Source of the DNA: Bombilactobacillus apium
GTDB taxonomy: Bacteria > Bacillota > Bacilli > Lactobacillales > Lactobacillaceae
Assembly (NCBI RefSeq): GCF_013385145.1
Contig: NZ_JABZEC010000006.1
Coordinates: forward strand, 1 to 64,000
Length of the DNA stretch: 64,000 nucleotides
Direction: 5' to 3'
The translations under genes and the position numbers were made by a program. The notes below the pieces were generated by a model. That model worked only from the letters and a program-made list of their open reading frames with translations. It made no database searches and had not been told where the DNA came from. Each line of letters opens with the position of its first letter. Position 1 is the first letter of the stretch. This document shows positions 53,134-62,560 of this stretch, one piece after another.

Positions 53134-55077
53134 ATGGCAGCAATTACATTATCTTTTCCTGACGGTTCTAAACGTGAATTTTCCGAATCCGTAACTCCAG
53201 AAGCAGTCGCTGCAGGGATCAGTAACAGTTTGAAGAAGTCGGCGGTTGCCGCAAAGGTGAACGGAATTTTGGTCGATTTGAAACGACCGATTGTTCAAGA
53301 TGCAAAAGTAGAGATTATCACTAAAAAAAATGATGAAGCCGTGCAAGTTGCTCGGAATACCGCAATCTTTTTATTAGGGGCAGCTTTAAAGCAAAAATAC
53401 CCGAAAATTAATTTTGGGGAAGCTCAGAGTAACAATGATGGTTTTTATTTAGATACCGATAAAGAGGCTCCGCAAGTTAGTGCCGCTGAATTGGAAGATT
53501 TACAAGCAATCATGGGACGTTTGATTAAGGCTAATGCTCCGATTGAACGGAAAATGATGGCTAAAGATGATTTATTGGCTCATTTTGAGAATGATCCTTA
53601 TAAGTCTTCGTTGATTAAAGCAGTTGATAGTGTTCAAATTCCGGTATATCAATTAGGTGATTATATGGACTGGGGCATTGCAGCAATGTTTCCTAAAGCT
53701 AGTGATTTGAAACATTACCACTTACTATCTGTTGCTGGAGCTTACTGGCAAGGTAAATCCAGTAACCCGATGTTACAGCGGATTTACGGAACTGCTTTCT
53801 TACAAGAAGCAGACTTAGCTGCTGATTTGAAGCGTCGGGCGGAAATTAAAGAACGGGATCATCGAACCATTGGTCGGGATTTAGATTTATTCTTTGTCGA
53901 TCCCAAGATGGGAGCCGGTCTGGCTTACTGGATGCCCAAGGGTGCTACTATTCGACGGACTTTGGAACGTTATATTATTGATAAAGAAGTTGCTGCCGGT
54001 TATGAACATGTCTATACACCAATTTTGATGAACGTCAATGCTTATAAGACTTCAGGTCACTGGGATCATTATCGCGAAGATATGTTCCCACCAATGGATA
54101 TGGGCGAAGGTGAAATGTTAGAGCTGCGACCTATGAACTGTCCGTCCCATATTCAAATTTATAAGCACCATATCCGTTCCTATCGAGAATTACCAATCCG
54201 AATTGCCGAATTAGGAATGATGCACCGTTATGAAAAATCAGGCGCTCTTTCTGGACTGCAACGAGTTCGGGAAATGACTCTCAATGATGGTCATACTTTT
54301 GTCGCCTTGGATCAAATTCAAGATGAATTTAAGAAAGTTTTGCAATTAATGTTAGATGTTTATCATGACTTTAATATTAATGATTATAGTTTCCGGTTAA
54401 GCTATCGGGATCCGGCCAATACTGAAAAGTATTTTGATGATGATGAAATGTGGGATCGCTCGCAAGGGATGTTAAAGGCAGCGATGGATGAATTAGGCTT
54501 AGATTATTATGAAGCCGAGGGAGAAGCTGCTTTCTATGGTCCTAAATTGGATGTTCAAACCAAGACGGCTTTAGGAAATGAAGAAACCTTATCCACGATT
54601 CAGTTAGACTTTATGCAGCCGGAACGTTTTGAATTGACTTATGTGGGTGAAGATGGTCAAGAACATCGTCCAGTTATGATTCACCGGGGAATTATTTCGA
54701 CGATGGAACGTTTTATTGCCTACCTGATTGAAATGTACAAGGGTGCTTTCCCAACTTGGTTAGCTCCAGTGCAAGTCAACATAATTCCCGTAAAGAGTGA
54801 GCTTCATTTAGACTATGCTCAAAAATTACAGGAACAAATGCGTAAATTAGGTTTACGGGTTCAAATTGATAATCGTAATGAAAAAATGAATTATAAGATT
54901 CGGGAATCGCAGACGCAAAAGATCTCTTATACAGTCGTAATTGGCGATCAGGAAATCAATAATGCTACGGTTTCTGTTCGGAAATACGGAGAAGATCAAA
55001 GTAATTCAGAAGACAGTAATATGTTCATCGATAGTGTTGTAGCTGATGTGAATAATTACTCTCGGACCAGTGATTAA
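53134..55077 (+). CDS. thrS: Threonyl-tRNA synthetase
   Basis: A 647-residue class II synthetase with an N-terminal TGS domain (1-64), a second additional domain of the editing type (about 65-225), the catalytic core (about 240-535; [20 protein letters not shown] with the zinc-binding Cys) and an anticodon-binding domain (about 545-640). The ATG at 53134 follows GAGGAGGTCATAGCA. Expression should be set by the T-box leader. A terminator lies at 55117. Confidence 0.98.
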   Translation: MAAITLSFPDGSKREFSESVTPEAVAAGISNSLKKSAVAAKVNGILVDLKRPIVQDAKVEIITKKNDEAVQVARNTAIFLLGAALKQKYPKINFGEAQSNNDGFYLDTDKEAPQVSAAELEDLQAIMGRLIKANAPIERKMMAKDDLLAHFENDPYKSSLIKAVDSVQIPVYQLGDYMDWGIAAMFPKASDLKHYHLLSVAGAYWQGKSSNPMLQRIYGTAFLQEADLAADLKRRAEIKERDHRTIGRDLDLFFVDPKMGAGLAYWMPKGATIRRTLERYIIDKEVAAGYEHVYTPILMNVNAYKTSGHWDHYREDMFPPMDMGEGEMLELRPMNCPSHIQIYKHHIRSYRELPIRIAELGMMHRYEKSGALSGLQRVREMTLNDGHTFVALDQIQDEFKKVLQLMLDVYHDFNINDYSFRLSYRDPANTEKYFDDDEMWDRSQGMLKAAMDELGLDYYEAEGEAAFYGPKLDVQTKTALGNEETLSTIQLDFMQPERFELTYVGEDGQEHRPVMIHRGIISTMERFIAYLIEMYKGAFPTWLAPVQVNIIPVKSELHLDYAQKLQEQMRKLGLRVQIDNRNEKMNYKIRESQTQKISYTVVIGDQEINNATVSVRKYGEDQSNSEDSNMFIDSVVADVNNYSRTSD

Positions 55078-55116
55078 ACTTAGCCAGTGAACAATAAACT
55101 CGCTTAGTTATTTGAG

Positions 55117-55155
55117 AAAACTGCCATAAGAAAAAAATTTATGGTGGTTTTTCTT
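55117..55155 (+). terminator. Terminator after thrS
   Basis: AAAACTGCCATAA pairs with TTTATGGTGGTTTT over an A-rich loop, then TTCTT. A 14-bp tandem repeat TTAATCTTGATTCG lies further on at 55200-55227; nothing else is seen up to 55372. Confidence 0.75.
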
Positions 55156-55372
55156 ACATAGAGAAGGATAAGATTCATTTCAGCAAAAAACTAGTAACCT
55201 TAATCTTGATTCGTTAATCTTGATTCGTTACTGTTTAACTATTTAAATGATTGGAAGTTATTAGTGTACAAAATTGTAAAAAAATTTATCTATGGAGTTA
55301 TTTTTTGACCATGACTTCTGTATAAAGGAAATCATCGCGATGAAATAATTTTTTATGCCTAATTATTATTAA

Positions 55373-55873
55373 AAAAAATCTCTAAGCGCCAAGCCTGAAG
55401 TTGTTTATATCAGTAAAGTTGACTTAAATGACAGTGAATATCCTAGAACCATGCATGCTTATGATGATAGCGTTGAGCTGATTTTAATTACTGAAGGCCA
55501 AAGTAGGATTTTCATTGGTGAAAAGGAATTTCCTGGAAGACAAGGCGATCTTATTATCTTTAATAGTAAATTTGTTCATGATGAATATTTTTGTGTCCAT
55601 CCATCTTTCTTGTATTGTATAGGGATTAGAAATATTAAAGAGCCGGGATTGAGGAAGAATGCTTTAATTTCTGATCAGGTCTGTCTCAGAATTCATACTA
55701 AAGCATTGGCAGCAGTTCTGGGTGAGTTATTTAAGGCTACTTATCAATTACTACAAGAAAAACGCAAAATAGGTAGAAACTACTTAAAAGAACTGTTCTG
55801 TTTGACATTTCTTTTGGCGTTTAACAATTTAAGATACGGAGTTAAACCACTTTTAGAGAAAATATTACTTTAA
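55373..55873 (+). pseudogene. Fragment of an AraC-type regulator (cupin domain only)
   Basis: From about 55379 the frame reads SLSAKPEVVYISKVDLND, then HAYDDSVELILITEGQSRIF and GRQGDLIIFNSKFVHDEYF: the sugar-binding cupin part of AraC-family regulators. The first in-frame ATG (55451) is inside the domain, and upstream the frame is closed by TAA in a run of eight A, which looks like a frameshift after a lost start. The 167-codon remnant ends at 55873 without the C-terminal helix-turn-helix. It is truncated at both ends and probably dead. Confidence 0.65.
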
Positions 55874-56317
55874 TTGATTGAGCAGTAATGTTTGAATACC
55901 AAGATGGACTCTCCTTAATTAGATTATTATCCAAGTAGTACAAGATATTTAGCGGCTATTACATAAAGTAAAGATTGATCAAGTAGATGTCAGTGGGGTT
56001 TTAGAGGGAAGAGAAATTAGTTCTTGATTAAGCTTTGAAATGGATTATTATAGAAATAATTACTTTCTGGTGGATCAGAAGTAGTCTTTTTAAAAAGAAA
56101 GTCCGGGTTATGCCGATTTTTTATTAGCTATCTTGGTTAGTCGCCGGAATTTTTTTAAAGAGCAGTTGCTTCTTGGGGATAAAAGTGTTAATGTGAACGC
56201 GTATCATAAGGTAATCAGCTTATGGCACATGTTTTTCAGCGTATCCGTTATAAGTTTTAACGAAGTTAACTCGATATCTTTAATTTCATACCAGGGACTC
56301 GGGTATCGAGTGGACTA
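55874..56317. other. Decayed DNA after the AraC fragment, no supported gene
   Basis: This AT-rich stretch contains many stops in all frames apart from a 61-codon frame at 56133-56318 with no ribosome site and no recognisable product. It probably holds the eroded rest of the regulator and its target gene. Confidence 0.4.
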
Positions 56318-56352
56318 GCGAGCGTTTTTTAAAAGAACGCTCGTCTTTTGTT
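56318..56352 (+). terminator. Strong terminator before the infC operon
   Basis: CGAGCGTT and AACGCTCG form a stem (56319-56343) followed by TCTTTTG. Confidence 0.8.
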
Positions 56353-56431
56353 TCAGTAAGAAAAGTCTTATTGAAATGAGAGAATTACTGGTTTTATTGT
56401 CCCTTGATTTTTTTTGTTTTTTAGATATTTC

Positions 56432-56460
56432 TTGACAATTGTCGTTAAAGAACGTACACT
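56432..56460 (+). promoter_or_regulatory. Promoter of infC-rpmI-rplT
   Basis: TTGACA (56432-56437), 17 bp, TACACT (56455-56460). Predicted start about 56467. Confidence 0.8.
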
Positions 56461-56466
56461 GATAAG

Positions 56467-56602
56467 AGTGAATTGAACAAGCAGAGGCTCCCGCTTCTCA
56501 CCTATACTGTAACGTCCCTAGGTTTGATAATGATCGATTAGATATTGCGGGTGCTACTGCGCCCGCATTTTTTGTGAGTTAATTTTTCGGAGGTGGATAC
56601 CC
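56467..56602 (+). promoter_or_regulatory. infC leader with attenuator (L20-leader type)
   Basis: A 136-nt structured leader with a terminator-like hairpin at about 56546-56572 (GCGGG...CCCGC and T6) before the infC ribosome site. In Bacillota the infC operon is attenuated by ribosomal protein L20 binding its leader; position and hairpin fit that, but the L20 site itself was not verified. Confidence 0.6.
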
Positions 56603-57142
56603 ATAGCTAGGAAGAGTAGCAATAATAACATGATCGTAAACGAGAAGATTCGGGCCCGCGAGGTTCGTTTGATCTCAGTTGGTGGTGAACAATTGGGAGT
56701 GAAGTCCAAGATTGAAGCTTTACGGCTTGCTGATCAAGCTAATTTGGATTTGGTCTTAGTTTCACCGAATGCTAAGCCACCAGTTGCCCGGATTATGGAT
56801 TATGGTAAGTATCGTTTTGAGCTGCAAAAGAAAGATCGTGAAGCTCGAAAGAAGCAAAAGACGATTAGTATCAAGGAAGTTCGTCTGAGTCCGACGATTG
56901 AACAAAATGACTTTGATACGAAGTTGAAGAATGCTTTGAAATTTTTAGATAAGGGTTCAAAAGTTAAAGTCTCCATTCGCTTCCGCGGTCGGGCTATTAC
57001 TCACAAAGAAATCGGTCGGGATGTTTTGGAGAAAATGGCCAAAGCAACTCAAGAAGTGGCAACAGTAATTCAACGTCCAAAAATGGATGGTCGAAGTATG
57101 TTTTTGATGCTTGCTCCAATTAACGATAAAAAGAAGAATTAG
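56603..57142 (+). CDS. infC: Translation initiation factor IF-3
   Basis: About 179 residues. IF-3 keeps ribosomal subunits apart and checks start-codon pairing. The N-terminal domain holds [13 protein letters not shown] and [16 protein letters not shown], and the C-terminal domain KVSIRFRGR and [12 protein letters not shown]. The chosen start is ATA at 56603 because GGAGGT lies 8 nt upstream and the codons that follow ([14 protein letters not shown]) are in frame. The first ATG (56630) has only a poor ribosome site. Non-AUG starts are known for infC and let IF-3 repress itself. First gene of infC-rpmI-rplT. Confidence 0.93.
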   Translation: MARKSSNNNMIVNEKIRAREVRLISVGGEQLGVKSKIEALRLADQANLDLVLVSPNAKPPVARIMDYGKYRFELQKKDREARKKQKTISIKEVRLSPTIEQNDFDTKLKNALKFLDKGSKVKVSIRFRGRAITHKEIGRDVLEKMAKATQEVATVIQRPKMDGRSMFLMLAPINDKKKN

Positions 57143-57158
57143 TGTAGGAGGAATTTTC

Positions 57159-57359
57159 ATGCCTAAGCAAAAGACACACCGTGGTTCTGTAAAACGTTTT
57201 AAATTTACCGCCAAAGGTGGTTTGAAACGGGATCATGCTTACACCAGTCACCGTTTCCACGGAAAAACTAAAAAGCAACGTCGGCAATTATCAAAAGCTA
57301 CGATGGTTAGTGCTAGTGATATGAAACGTATCAAGCAGATGTTAACCACATACAAATAA
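57159..57359 (+). CDS. rpmI: 50S ribosomal protein L35
   Basis: A 66-residue basic ribosomal protein beginning [17 protein letters not shown], family-typical. GGAGGAATTTTC precedes the ATG at 57159. Middle gene of the infC operon. Confidence 0.98.
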   Translation: MPKQKTHRGSVKRFKFTAKGGLKRDHAYTSHRFHGKTKKQRRQLSKATMVSASDMKRIKQMLTTYK

Positions 57360-57387
57360 ATTTTCATAATCTTTAGGAGGAATTCTT

Positions 57388-57744
57388 ATGCCACGTGTTA
57401 AAGGTGGAACAGTAACTCGCAAGCGCCGCAAGAAAGTTTTAAAATTAGCCAAGGGTTACCGCGGTTCCAAGCATATTCAATTTAAAGCTGCATCGACTCA
57501 ATTATTTAATTCTTATAACTATGCTTTCCGTGATCGGCGTCAAGTAAAACGCGAATTTCGGAAATTATGGATTGCTCGGATTAATGCGGGAGCTCGGATG
57601 TATGATATGAGCTATAGCAAATTGATGCATGGCTTGAAGTTAGCGCAAATCGATATTAATCGAAAGATGTTAGCTGATTTAGCAGTTAACGATCAACGAG
57701 CTTTTAAAAAGTTAGTTGATACTGCTAAAGAGGCTTCTAAGTAA
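57388..57744 (+). CDS. rplT: 50S ribosomal protein L20
   Basis: A 118-residue ribosomal protein ([20 protein letters not shown]) needed for early 50S assembly and, in Bacillota, repressor of its own operon through the infC leader. AGGAGGAATTCTT precedes the ATG. Ends at a strong terminator. Confidence 0.98.
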   Translation: MPRVKGGTVTRKRRKKVLKLAKGYRGSKHIQFKAASTQLFNSYNYAFRDRRQVKREFRKLWIARINAGARMYDMSYSKLMHGLKLAQIDINRKMLADLAVNDQRAFKKLVDTAKEASK

Positions 57745-57749
57745 GATCA

Positions 57750-57783
57750 CGTAACTAGTAGTCATGCTAGTTGCGTTTTTTTG
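57750..57783 (+). terminator. Terminator of the infC operon
   Basis: GTAACTAG and CTAGTTGC flank a short loop (about 57751-57774), followed by GTTTTTTTG. Confidence 0.85.
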
Positions 57784-57834
57784 TAAATTGTATAAAGTTA
57801 AATTAACTAATCAAGGGTAAAGGAGGGAAAGCTT

Positions 57835-58368
57835 CTGCGAATTTTTAAGCCGACGATGATGATTGACCAGATTCTAGATATTGATCCCCAGGAATTTTTG
57901 GATCGGGGAATTACGGTAATTCTTTCTGATCTGGATAATACGCTGGTGCCTTGGAATGAAAGACAACGCCGCGATCAAAAGTTATTAAATTGGACGCAAG
58001 CCTTGGTTGATAAGCAAATTCAACTGGTTGTAGCTTCTAACAATAGCCAAGAAAGAGTGGAAAAAGCAGTCGCTGGCTTACACGTGACTGTTTTGGCGCG
58101 TGCCCATAAGCCGCTACCTTTTGTCATTCAAAAATTTTTGCGCCAACAGCAATGGTCGTCAAAAGAAGTTGTGTTTGTGGGTGATCAAGTATTGACAGAT
58201 GTTTTAGCGGGAAATTTAGCTCATTTACAAACAATTTTGGTGCGACCATTAGTTGCTACAGATGCCAAGAAGACCCGGATCAATCGTTTTTTCGAACGTC
58301 CATTAATGTGGTGGAATCAAAAATTCGATTCTCAATTAAGATGGAGGCAGCATTTAGATGACAAGTGA
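57835..58368 (+). CDS. yqeG: YqeG-family HAD IIIA-type phosphatase
   Basis: A 177-residue HAD-superfamily protein: motif I SDLDNTLVPWN, VVASNNSQ and the third motif FVGDQVLTDVLAGN. The substrate is not established. The likely start is CTG at 57835: AAAGGAGGG lies 8 nt upstream and the first residues (RIFKPTMMIDQI) match the RFKPT...D start of the family, whereas ATG at 57856 is 28 nt from any ribosome site. First gene of the ribosome-biogenesis run; the end overlaps yqeH by 11 bp. Confidence 0.9.
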   Translation: MRIFKPTMMIDQILDIDPQEFLDRGITVILSDLDNTLVPWNERQRRDQKLLNWTQALVDKQIQLVVASNNSQERVEKAVAGLHVTVLARAHKPLPFVIQKFLRQQQWSSKEVVFVGDQVLTDVLAGNLAHLQTILVRPLVATDAKKTRINRFFERPLMWWNQKFDSQLRWRQHLDDK

Positions 58369-59479
58369 AAACGAACTGAGCTGTATTGGTTGTGGAGCTA
58401 TTCTCCAGACTGAAACTGCGAATAAACCGGGTTTTTTACCTGCGGGAACTTTAAAAAAGTATCAAGAACAAGCTGAAGTTGAGCAATTATATTGCCAACG
58501 TTGTTTCCGCTTGCGCCATTATAATGAAATTGCCCCCGTGGAGATTGCGGATCAAGAGTTCAAGAACTTATTACGATCTTTACGTAAACAACGAGCTCTA
58601 ATTGTCTATGTGGTAGATGTGTTTAACTTTTCGGGCAGCTTAATTCCTAACTTAGACTCTTATATTGGCTCCAATCGGCTCTTGCTGGTTGGTAACAAAA
58701 CTGATCTTTTACCGCATTCTTTCAAGGTTAATCGGGTTAAAAATTGGTTACAACAACAGGCTAAACGAGTCGGACTTAAGCCTTTAGCCACGAAGTTAGT
58801 TAGTGCTAAAAAGCTAGTTCAAGTTGATCAGCTTTTAGAGACCATTGAGCAATTACGGCAACATCAAGATGTTTATATTATCGGAACCACTAACGTTGGT
58901 AAATCAACTTTACTCAATGCTATCTTACAAGCGCGCACGACTTGGCAAGAATTAATTACGACATCGAGCTTTCCCGGAACTACTTTAGATCAAATCAAGA
59001 TTCCCCTAGCTGATGGTCATAATTTAATTGACACTCCTGGAATTGTGAAGCGCGATCAAATGGCTCATTTTTTGTTGCCTAAACAATTGAAATATATCGC
59101 TCCCCAAACTGAGATTCATCCTCGGATTTTTCAATTACAGGCTGAGCAAACCTTATTTATCGCTGGTTTGGCACGCTTGGACTTTATCGAAGGCTCAGCA
59201 GGATCTTTCTTAGTTTATGTTGAAAATCATCTTTATATTCATCGAACTAAATTAGAAAACGCTGATGATTTTTATCAGCGTCAGTTAGGGGAGCTCCTAA
59301 ATCCCCCCCAAGATCAGCAAGAATTTCCGCCATTTGATCCCCAATTGATTAAAACCACGGAACCGAGTGATATTCTCTTAGCTGGTCTAGGTTGGATTAG
59401 TGTTCCCCAAGGAGTGCAGGTTCGAGTTTATTTACCAGTCGGTTTAACGGCAGAAGTTCGTCCCGCATTAGTTAATTAA
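58358..59479 (+). CDS. yqeH: Ribosome biogenesis GTPase YqeH
   Basis: The 373-residue circularly permuted GTPase has an N-terminal zinc finger (CIGCGA...YCQRCFRLRH), the G4 motif NKTDLLP before G1 TTNVGKSTLLNA (about 178-189) and G3 DTPGI, the permuted order typical of YqeH/RbgA. Needed for 30S assembly. The start overlaps yqeG. Confidence 0.96.
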   Translation: MTSENELSCIGCGAILQTETANKPGFLPAGTLKKYQEQAEVEQLYCQRCFRLRHYNEIAPVEIADQEFKNLLRSLRKQRALIVYVVDVFNFSGSLIPNLDSYIGSNRLLLVGNKTDLLPHSFKVNRVKNWLQQQAKRVGLKPLATKLVSAKKLVQVDQLLETIEQLRQHQDVYIIGTTNVGKSTLLNAILQARTTWQELITTSSFPGTTLDQIKIPLADGHNLIDTPGIVKRDQMAHFLLPKQLKYIAPQTEIHPRIFQLQAEQTLFIAGLARLDFIEGSAGSFLVYVENHLYIHRTKLENADDFYQRQLGELLNPPQDQQEFPPFDPQLIKTTEPSDILLAGLGWISVPQGVQVRVYLPVGLTAEVRPALVN

Positions 59480-59489
59480 AGAGGTAAGT

Positions 59490-59801
59490 ATGTTAAACAA
59501 TAAGCAGAAACGTTATTTAAAACAACAAGCACAGTCTTTAAACGCCAGTTTTCAAATTGGAAAAAATGGTCTTAATGGAGCTGCCTTGCAACAATTACAG
59601 GCGCAGTTAAACGTCCATGAATTAGTGAAAGTAAGTATTTTACAAAATTCTGCTGCTTTAACTAGTACGGTTGTTGCTGCGGTACAAGACTTTGATCCGC
59701 GTATTTTATTGGTTCAGACAATTGGCCGAACGCTAGTCTTTTATAAACGAGCTTCAAAAATTAGTAATCGTCATCTGAGCCTGGAAGTTGATGCACTTTA
59801 A
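59490..59801 (+). CDS. yhbY: CRM-domain RNA-binding protein YhbY
   Basis: A 103-residue CRM-domain protein with LNNKQKRYLKQQAQSLNASF and GKNGLN near residues 23-28 (GxxG-type loop). It associates with pre-50S particles in other bacteria. GAGGTAAGT precedes the ATG. Conserved place between yqeH and nadD. Confidence 0.95.
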   Translation: MLNNKQKRYLKQQAQSLNASFQIGKNGLNGAALQQLQAQLNVHELVKVSILQNSAALTSTVVAAVQDFDPRILLVQTIGRTLVFYKRASKISNRHLSLEVDAL

Positions 59802-59817
59802 AATTGAGGTGAGATGA

Positions 59818-60465
59818 ATGACGAAAACGGTACTCCAAAATCGAATTCAAACTGATGTCCAAGTTAAGCCGGCTTCGACCTCTTCGACTCATCGAATCGG
59901 AATTTTAGGGGGGACTTTTAATCCGCCCCATATTGGTCATTTAATGATGGCTGATCAAGTTTATCAACAATTAGGTCTGGAAAAAATCATTTTTATTCCT
60001 GATGCGCAGCCACCGCATATTGATCGCAAGGAAACTTTGGCGGTGCAAGACCGGGTAGAGATGGTGCAGCGGGCTATTTTGGATCATCCGCAATTTGAGT
60101 TAGGTTTAATGGAAGTTCAGCGGGGAGGAATTAGCTATACCTGTGATACTTTGCAACAATTACACCAAGCCCATCCCGAAAATCAATATTATTTGATCAT
60201 TGGTGGCGATATGGTCAATTACTTGCCCAAATGGCATCAAATTGAAAAGATTGTTCAATTAGCCCAGTTAGTTGGCGTCTGCCGCAAGGGTTATGAAAAG
60301 CGATCCACCTATCCTCTGATCTGGGTTAATATGCCAACTTCTGATGTCAGTTCGACTTGGATTCGGCAAACAGTCCAAACTGGTGGTTCAATTCGTTATT
60401 TTGTTCCGGAAGCTGTCCGCCAGTACATTCAAGAAAAGGGGTTGTACCTTAAAGATGAACATTGA
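59818..60465 (+). CDS. nadD: Nicotinate-nucleotide adenylyltransferase
   Basis: A 215-residue nucleotidyltransferase making deamido-NAD. The motif GILGGTFNPPHIGHL (about 28-42) contains the HxGH signature, and SSTWIRQTV is the second family motif. A 25-residue N-terminal extension precedes the core. It overlaps the next gene (yqeK) by 11 bp. Confidence 0.95.
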   Translation: MTKTVLQNRIQTDVQVKPASTSSTHRIGILGGTFNPPHIGHLMMADQVYQQLGLEKIIFIPDAQPPHIDRKETLAVQDRVEMVQRAILDHPQFELGLMEVQRGGISYTCDTLQQLHQAHPENQYYLIIGGDMVNYLPKWHQIEKIVQLAQLVGVCRKGYEKRSTYPLIWVNMPTSDVSSTWIRQTVQTGGSIRYFVPEAVRQYIQEKGLYLKDEH

Positions 60466-61036
60466 TAGTGCTTCAGATCGAGCTTGGTTACAAGAACAAG
60501 TCCAAAAGAAATTATCCGATTATCGCTACCGACATTGTGTCCGAACAAGTCAAAGAGCCATAGAGTTGGCCCAGTTACACCATGCTGATGAAGTAAAGGC
60601 GGGAGTAGCAGGTTTAGTGCATGATTATGCTAAAGAATGTAGCGATGCAGAATTTATTCGCATTATTCAACAAGAAGATTTGGATCCTGATTTATTGAAT
60701 TATGGAAATGCAATTTGGCATGGAATTGTGGGAGCGGAGATTATCAAGTACGATTTAGGAATTTACGATGAAGATATTCTCAATGCGGTCCGGCGACACA
60801 CGACGGCAGCGGTTCATATGACTTTATTGGATAAGATCGTTTTTATGGCGGATTATACAGAAAGTGGTCGAGATTTTCCGGAAGCCGCAACGGCTCGAAA
60901 ATTAACCGATCAGAACTTAGATGCCGGTGTAGCTTATCAAATTGAGCACACTCTCCAACATTTATTAGCAAAAAAACAACAGATTTATCCGAAAACCATT
61001 CTAAGCTACAATGCTTGGGTAGTTCAATCAAAGTGA
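60455..61036 (+). CDS. yqeK: YqeK-family HD hydrolase (symmetrical Ap4A hydrolase)
   Basis: A 193-residue HD-domain enzyme with RYRHCVRTSQRAIELA, GLVHDYAKEC (the HD pair) and IWHGIVGAEI. YqeK splits diadenosine tetraphosphate into two ADP. The ATG at 60455 lies within the nadD end; frames open further upstream have no ribosome site. Confidence 0.92.
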   Translation: MNIDSASDRAWLQEQVQKKLSDYRYRHCVRTSQRAIELAQLHHADEVKAGVAGLVHDYAKECSDAEFIRIIQQEDLDPDLLNYGNAIWHGIVGAEIIKYDLGIYDEDILNAVRRHTTAAVHMTLLDKIVFMADYTESGRDFPEAATARKLTDQNLDAGVAYQIEHTLQHLLAKKQQIYPKTILSYNAWVVQSK

Positions 61037-61045
61037 GGTAAGGGC

Positions 61046-61399
61046 TTGAATAGTCAAAAAATTATGAATCTAGCGGTCCAAGCGGCCAATGATAAACGGG
61101 CTAGCGAGATTAAGGTATTAGATATGCAGGCTGTTAGTCTACTGGCCGATTATTTTGTGATCGCAACGGCGACCACCCAAAGACAAGTTAATGCGGTCGT
61201 TGATAACATTTTGGAAATTGAAGGCCAAGCTGGTGTGCAGGTTAACCATGTGGAGGGTCAGAAAGATTCGGCCTGGATTTTAATCGATATTGGGGATGTT
61301 ATTGTCCATGTTTTCACACCAGAAATGCGTTCCTTTTATCAATTAGATAAACTCTGGTCTGATGCCCAAGTAGTTGATGTTAGTGATTTAATTCAGTAA
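61046..61399 (+). CDS. rsfS: Ribosomal silencing factor RsfS
   Basis: 117 residues of the Iojap/RsfS family (LLADYFVIATATTQRQVNAV; GQKDSAWILIDIGDVIVHVF). It binds L14 and blocks subunit joining when nutrients are short. Start TTG at 61046 with GAGGTAAGG 5 nt upstream. Follows yqeK by 9 bp. Confidence 0.96.
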   Translation: MNSQKIMNLAVQAANDKRASEIKVLDMQAVSLLADYFVIATATTQRQVNAVVDNILEIEGQAGVQVNHVEGQKDSAWILIDIGDVIVHVFTPEMRSFYQLDKLWSDAQVVDVSDLIQ

Positions 61400-61400
61400 G

Positions 61401-62558
61401 ATGTCCAGAGTTTGTGGAGTCATCGCTGAATATAATCCTTTTCATAACGGACATCTTTGGCAGTTAAAAGAGATTCGCCGGCGACTGCAACCTGATGTTT
61501 TAGTCGTCGTGATGTCGGGCAATTTTGTCCAGCGAGGTGAAGTTGCGCTAGTGGATAAGTGGCAACGAACCAAAATGGCTTTAGCGGCCGGAGTTGATTT
61601 AGTCGTCGAGTTACCTATTTATGCATCCGTGCAACCGGCAGATATCTTCGCTCTAGAGGCTTTACGCTTGTTGCAGCAATTGGGAGTTACCGATTTAGTT
61701 TTTGGGAGTGAAAATCCTGAACTTGACTATCTTACAGTCGCCCGAAAAATTCAAAAAATTCCGCGGCAAGCAGCAGCCTTTCAAGATTATCGGCAAACTT
61801 ATGCGACCCAATTGAATCAACTTTTGGAACGTTATTTGGGCTTTCAATTAACCAAGCCAAATCAAATGTTGGGTCTAGCCTATGCCCAAGCTAGTCTGCA
61901 ATTGAATTATCCTCTAAATTTTCATCCTTACTTGCGGACGGGATTGACAGAGCATAATCAAGTCACCCTGCAGGGTGAGATTTCTAGTGCCACAGCGATT
62001 CGCACGGCTATTCAAGCAGGGCGAGCCTACCAAGAGACCGTTCCGGCAACAAGTTGGGCTTTACTGGAGCAAAAACCCCACTATTATTGGAGCCAGTTCT
62101 ATCCTTTGTTGCGGTATCGTTTGTTAACAGCCACAGCAGCTGATTTACAAGCTATTTATCAAATGAATGAAGGGCTGCAATATAAATTGCAACAAGCGGC
62201 TGTTTCAGCGACAGATTTTACGAATTTTTTGTATCAGATTAAGAGCAAACGTTTCACTTGGGCTCGTCTCCGGCGACTTTGTCTGTATACAGTTCTTAAT
62301 CTGACGACCGAACAAATGCAAGAAATGCGTATGCGAGCTTATTTACATGTGTTAGGCTTTAATCAGGTGGGACAGCAGCATTTACATGTCTTGAAGTCTC
62401 AAAACTTGACCCTCCCGGTGATTACTAAGGTAACTCAAAAATTAGGAAATCGGCAGGGGATCATGGCTCGGGCAATTCAAGCTGATCGTTTGTTGTTGCT
62501 CGGCCAAGCACCAGAACAGAATTTTGGACGTCGGCCGTTATATCAAAGGGAGGTTTAG
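61401..62558 (+). CDS. tmcAL: tRNA(Met) cytidine acetate ligase (YlbM/TmcAL)
   Basis: A 385-residue nucleotidyltransferase-like enzyme. VIAEYNPFHNGHLWQL holds the HxGH motif, and MSGNFVQRGE and SSATAIRTAI are further family motifs. TmcAL uses acetate and ATP to acetylate C34 of elongator tRNA-Met. The ATG at 61401 is 1 bp after the rsfS stop. Confidence 0.93.
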   Translation: MSRVCGVIAEYNPFHNGHLWQLKEIRRRLQPDVLVVVMSGNFVQRGEVALVDKWQRTKMALAAGVDLVVELPIYASVQPADIFALEALRLLQQLGVTDLVFGSENPELDYLTVARKIQKIPRQAAAFQDYRQTYATQLNQLLERYLGFQLTKPNQMLGLAYAQASLQLNYPLNFHPYLRTGLTEHNQVTLQGEISSATAIRTAIQAGRAYQETVPATSWALLEQKPHYYWSQFYPLLRYRLLTATAADLQAIYQMNEGLQYKLQQAAVSATDFTNFLYQIKSKRFTWARLRRLCLYTVLNLTTEQMQEMRMRAYLHVLGFNQVGQQHLHVLKSQNLTLPVITKVTQKLGNRQGIMARAIQADRLLLLGQAPEQNFGRRPLYQREV

Positions 62559-62560
62559 CC

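Noticed and set aside
56133-56318. 61-codon frame before the infC terminator
   Set aside because: No ribosome site, no family resemblance, and it lies in eroded DNA behind a pseudogene.
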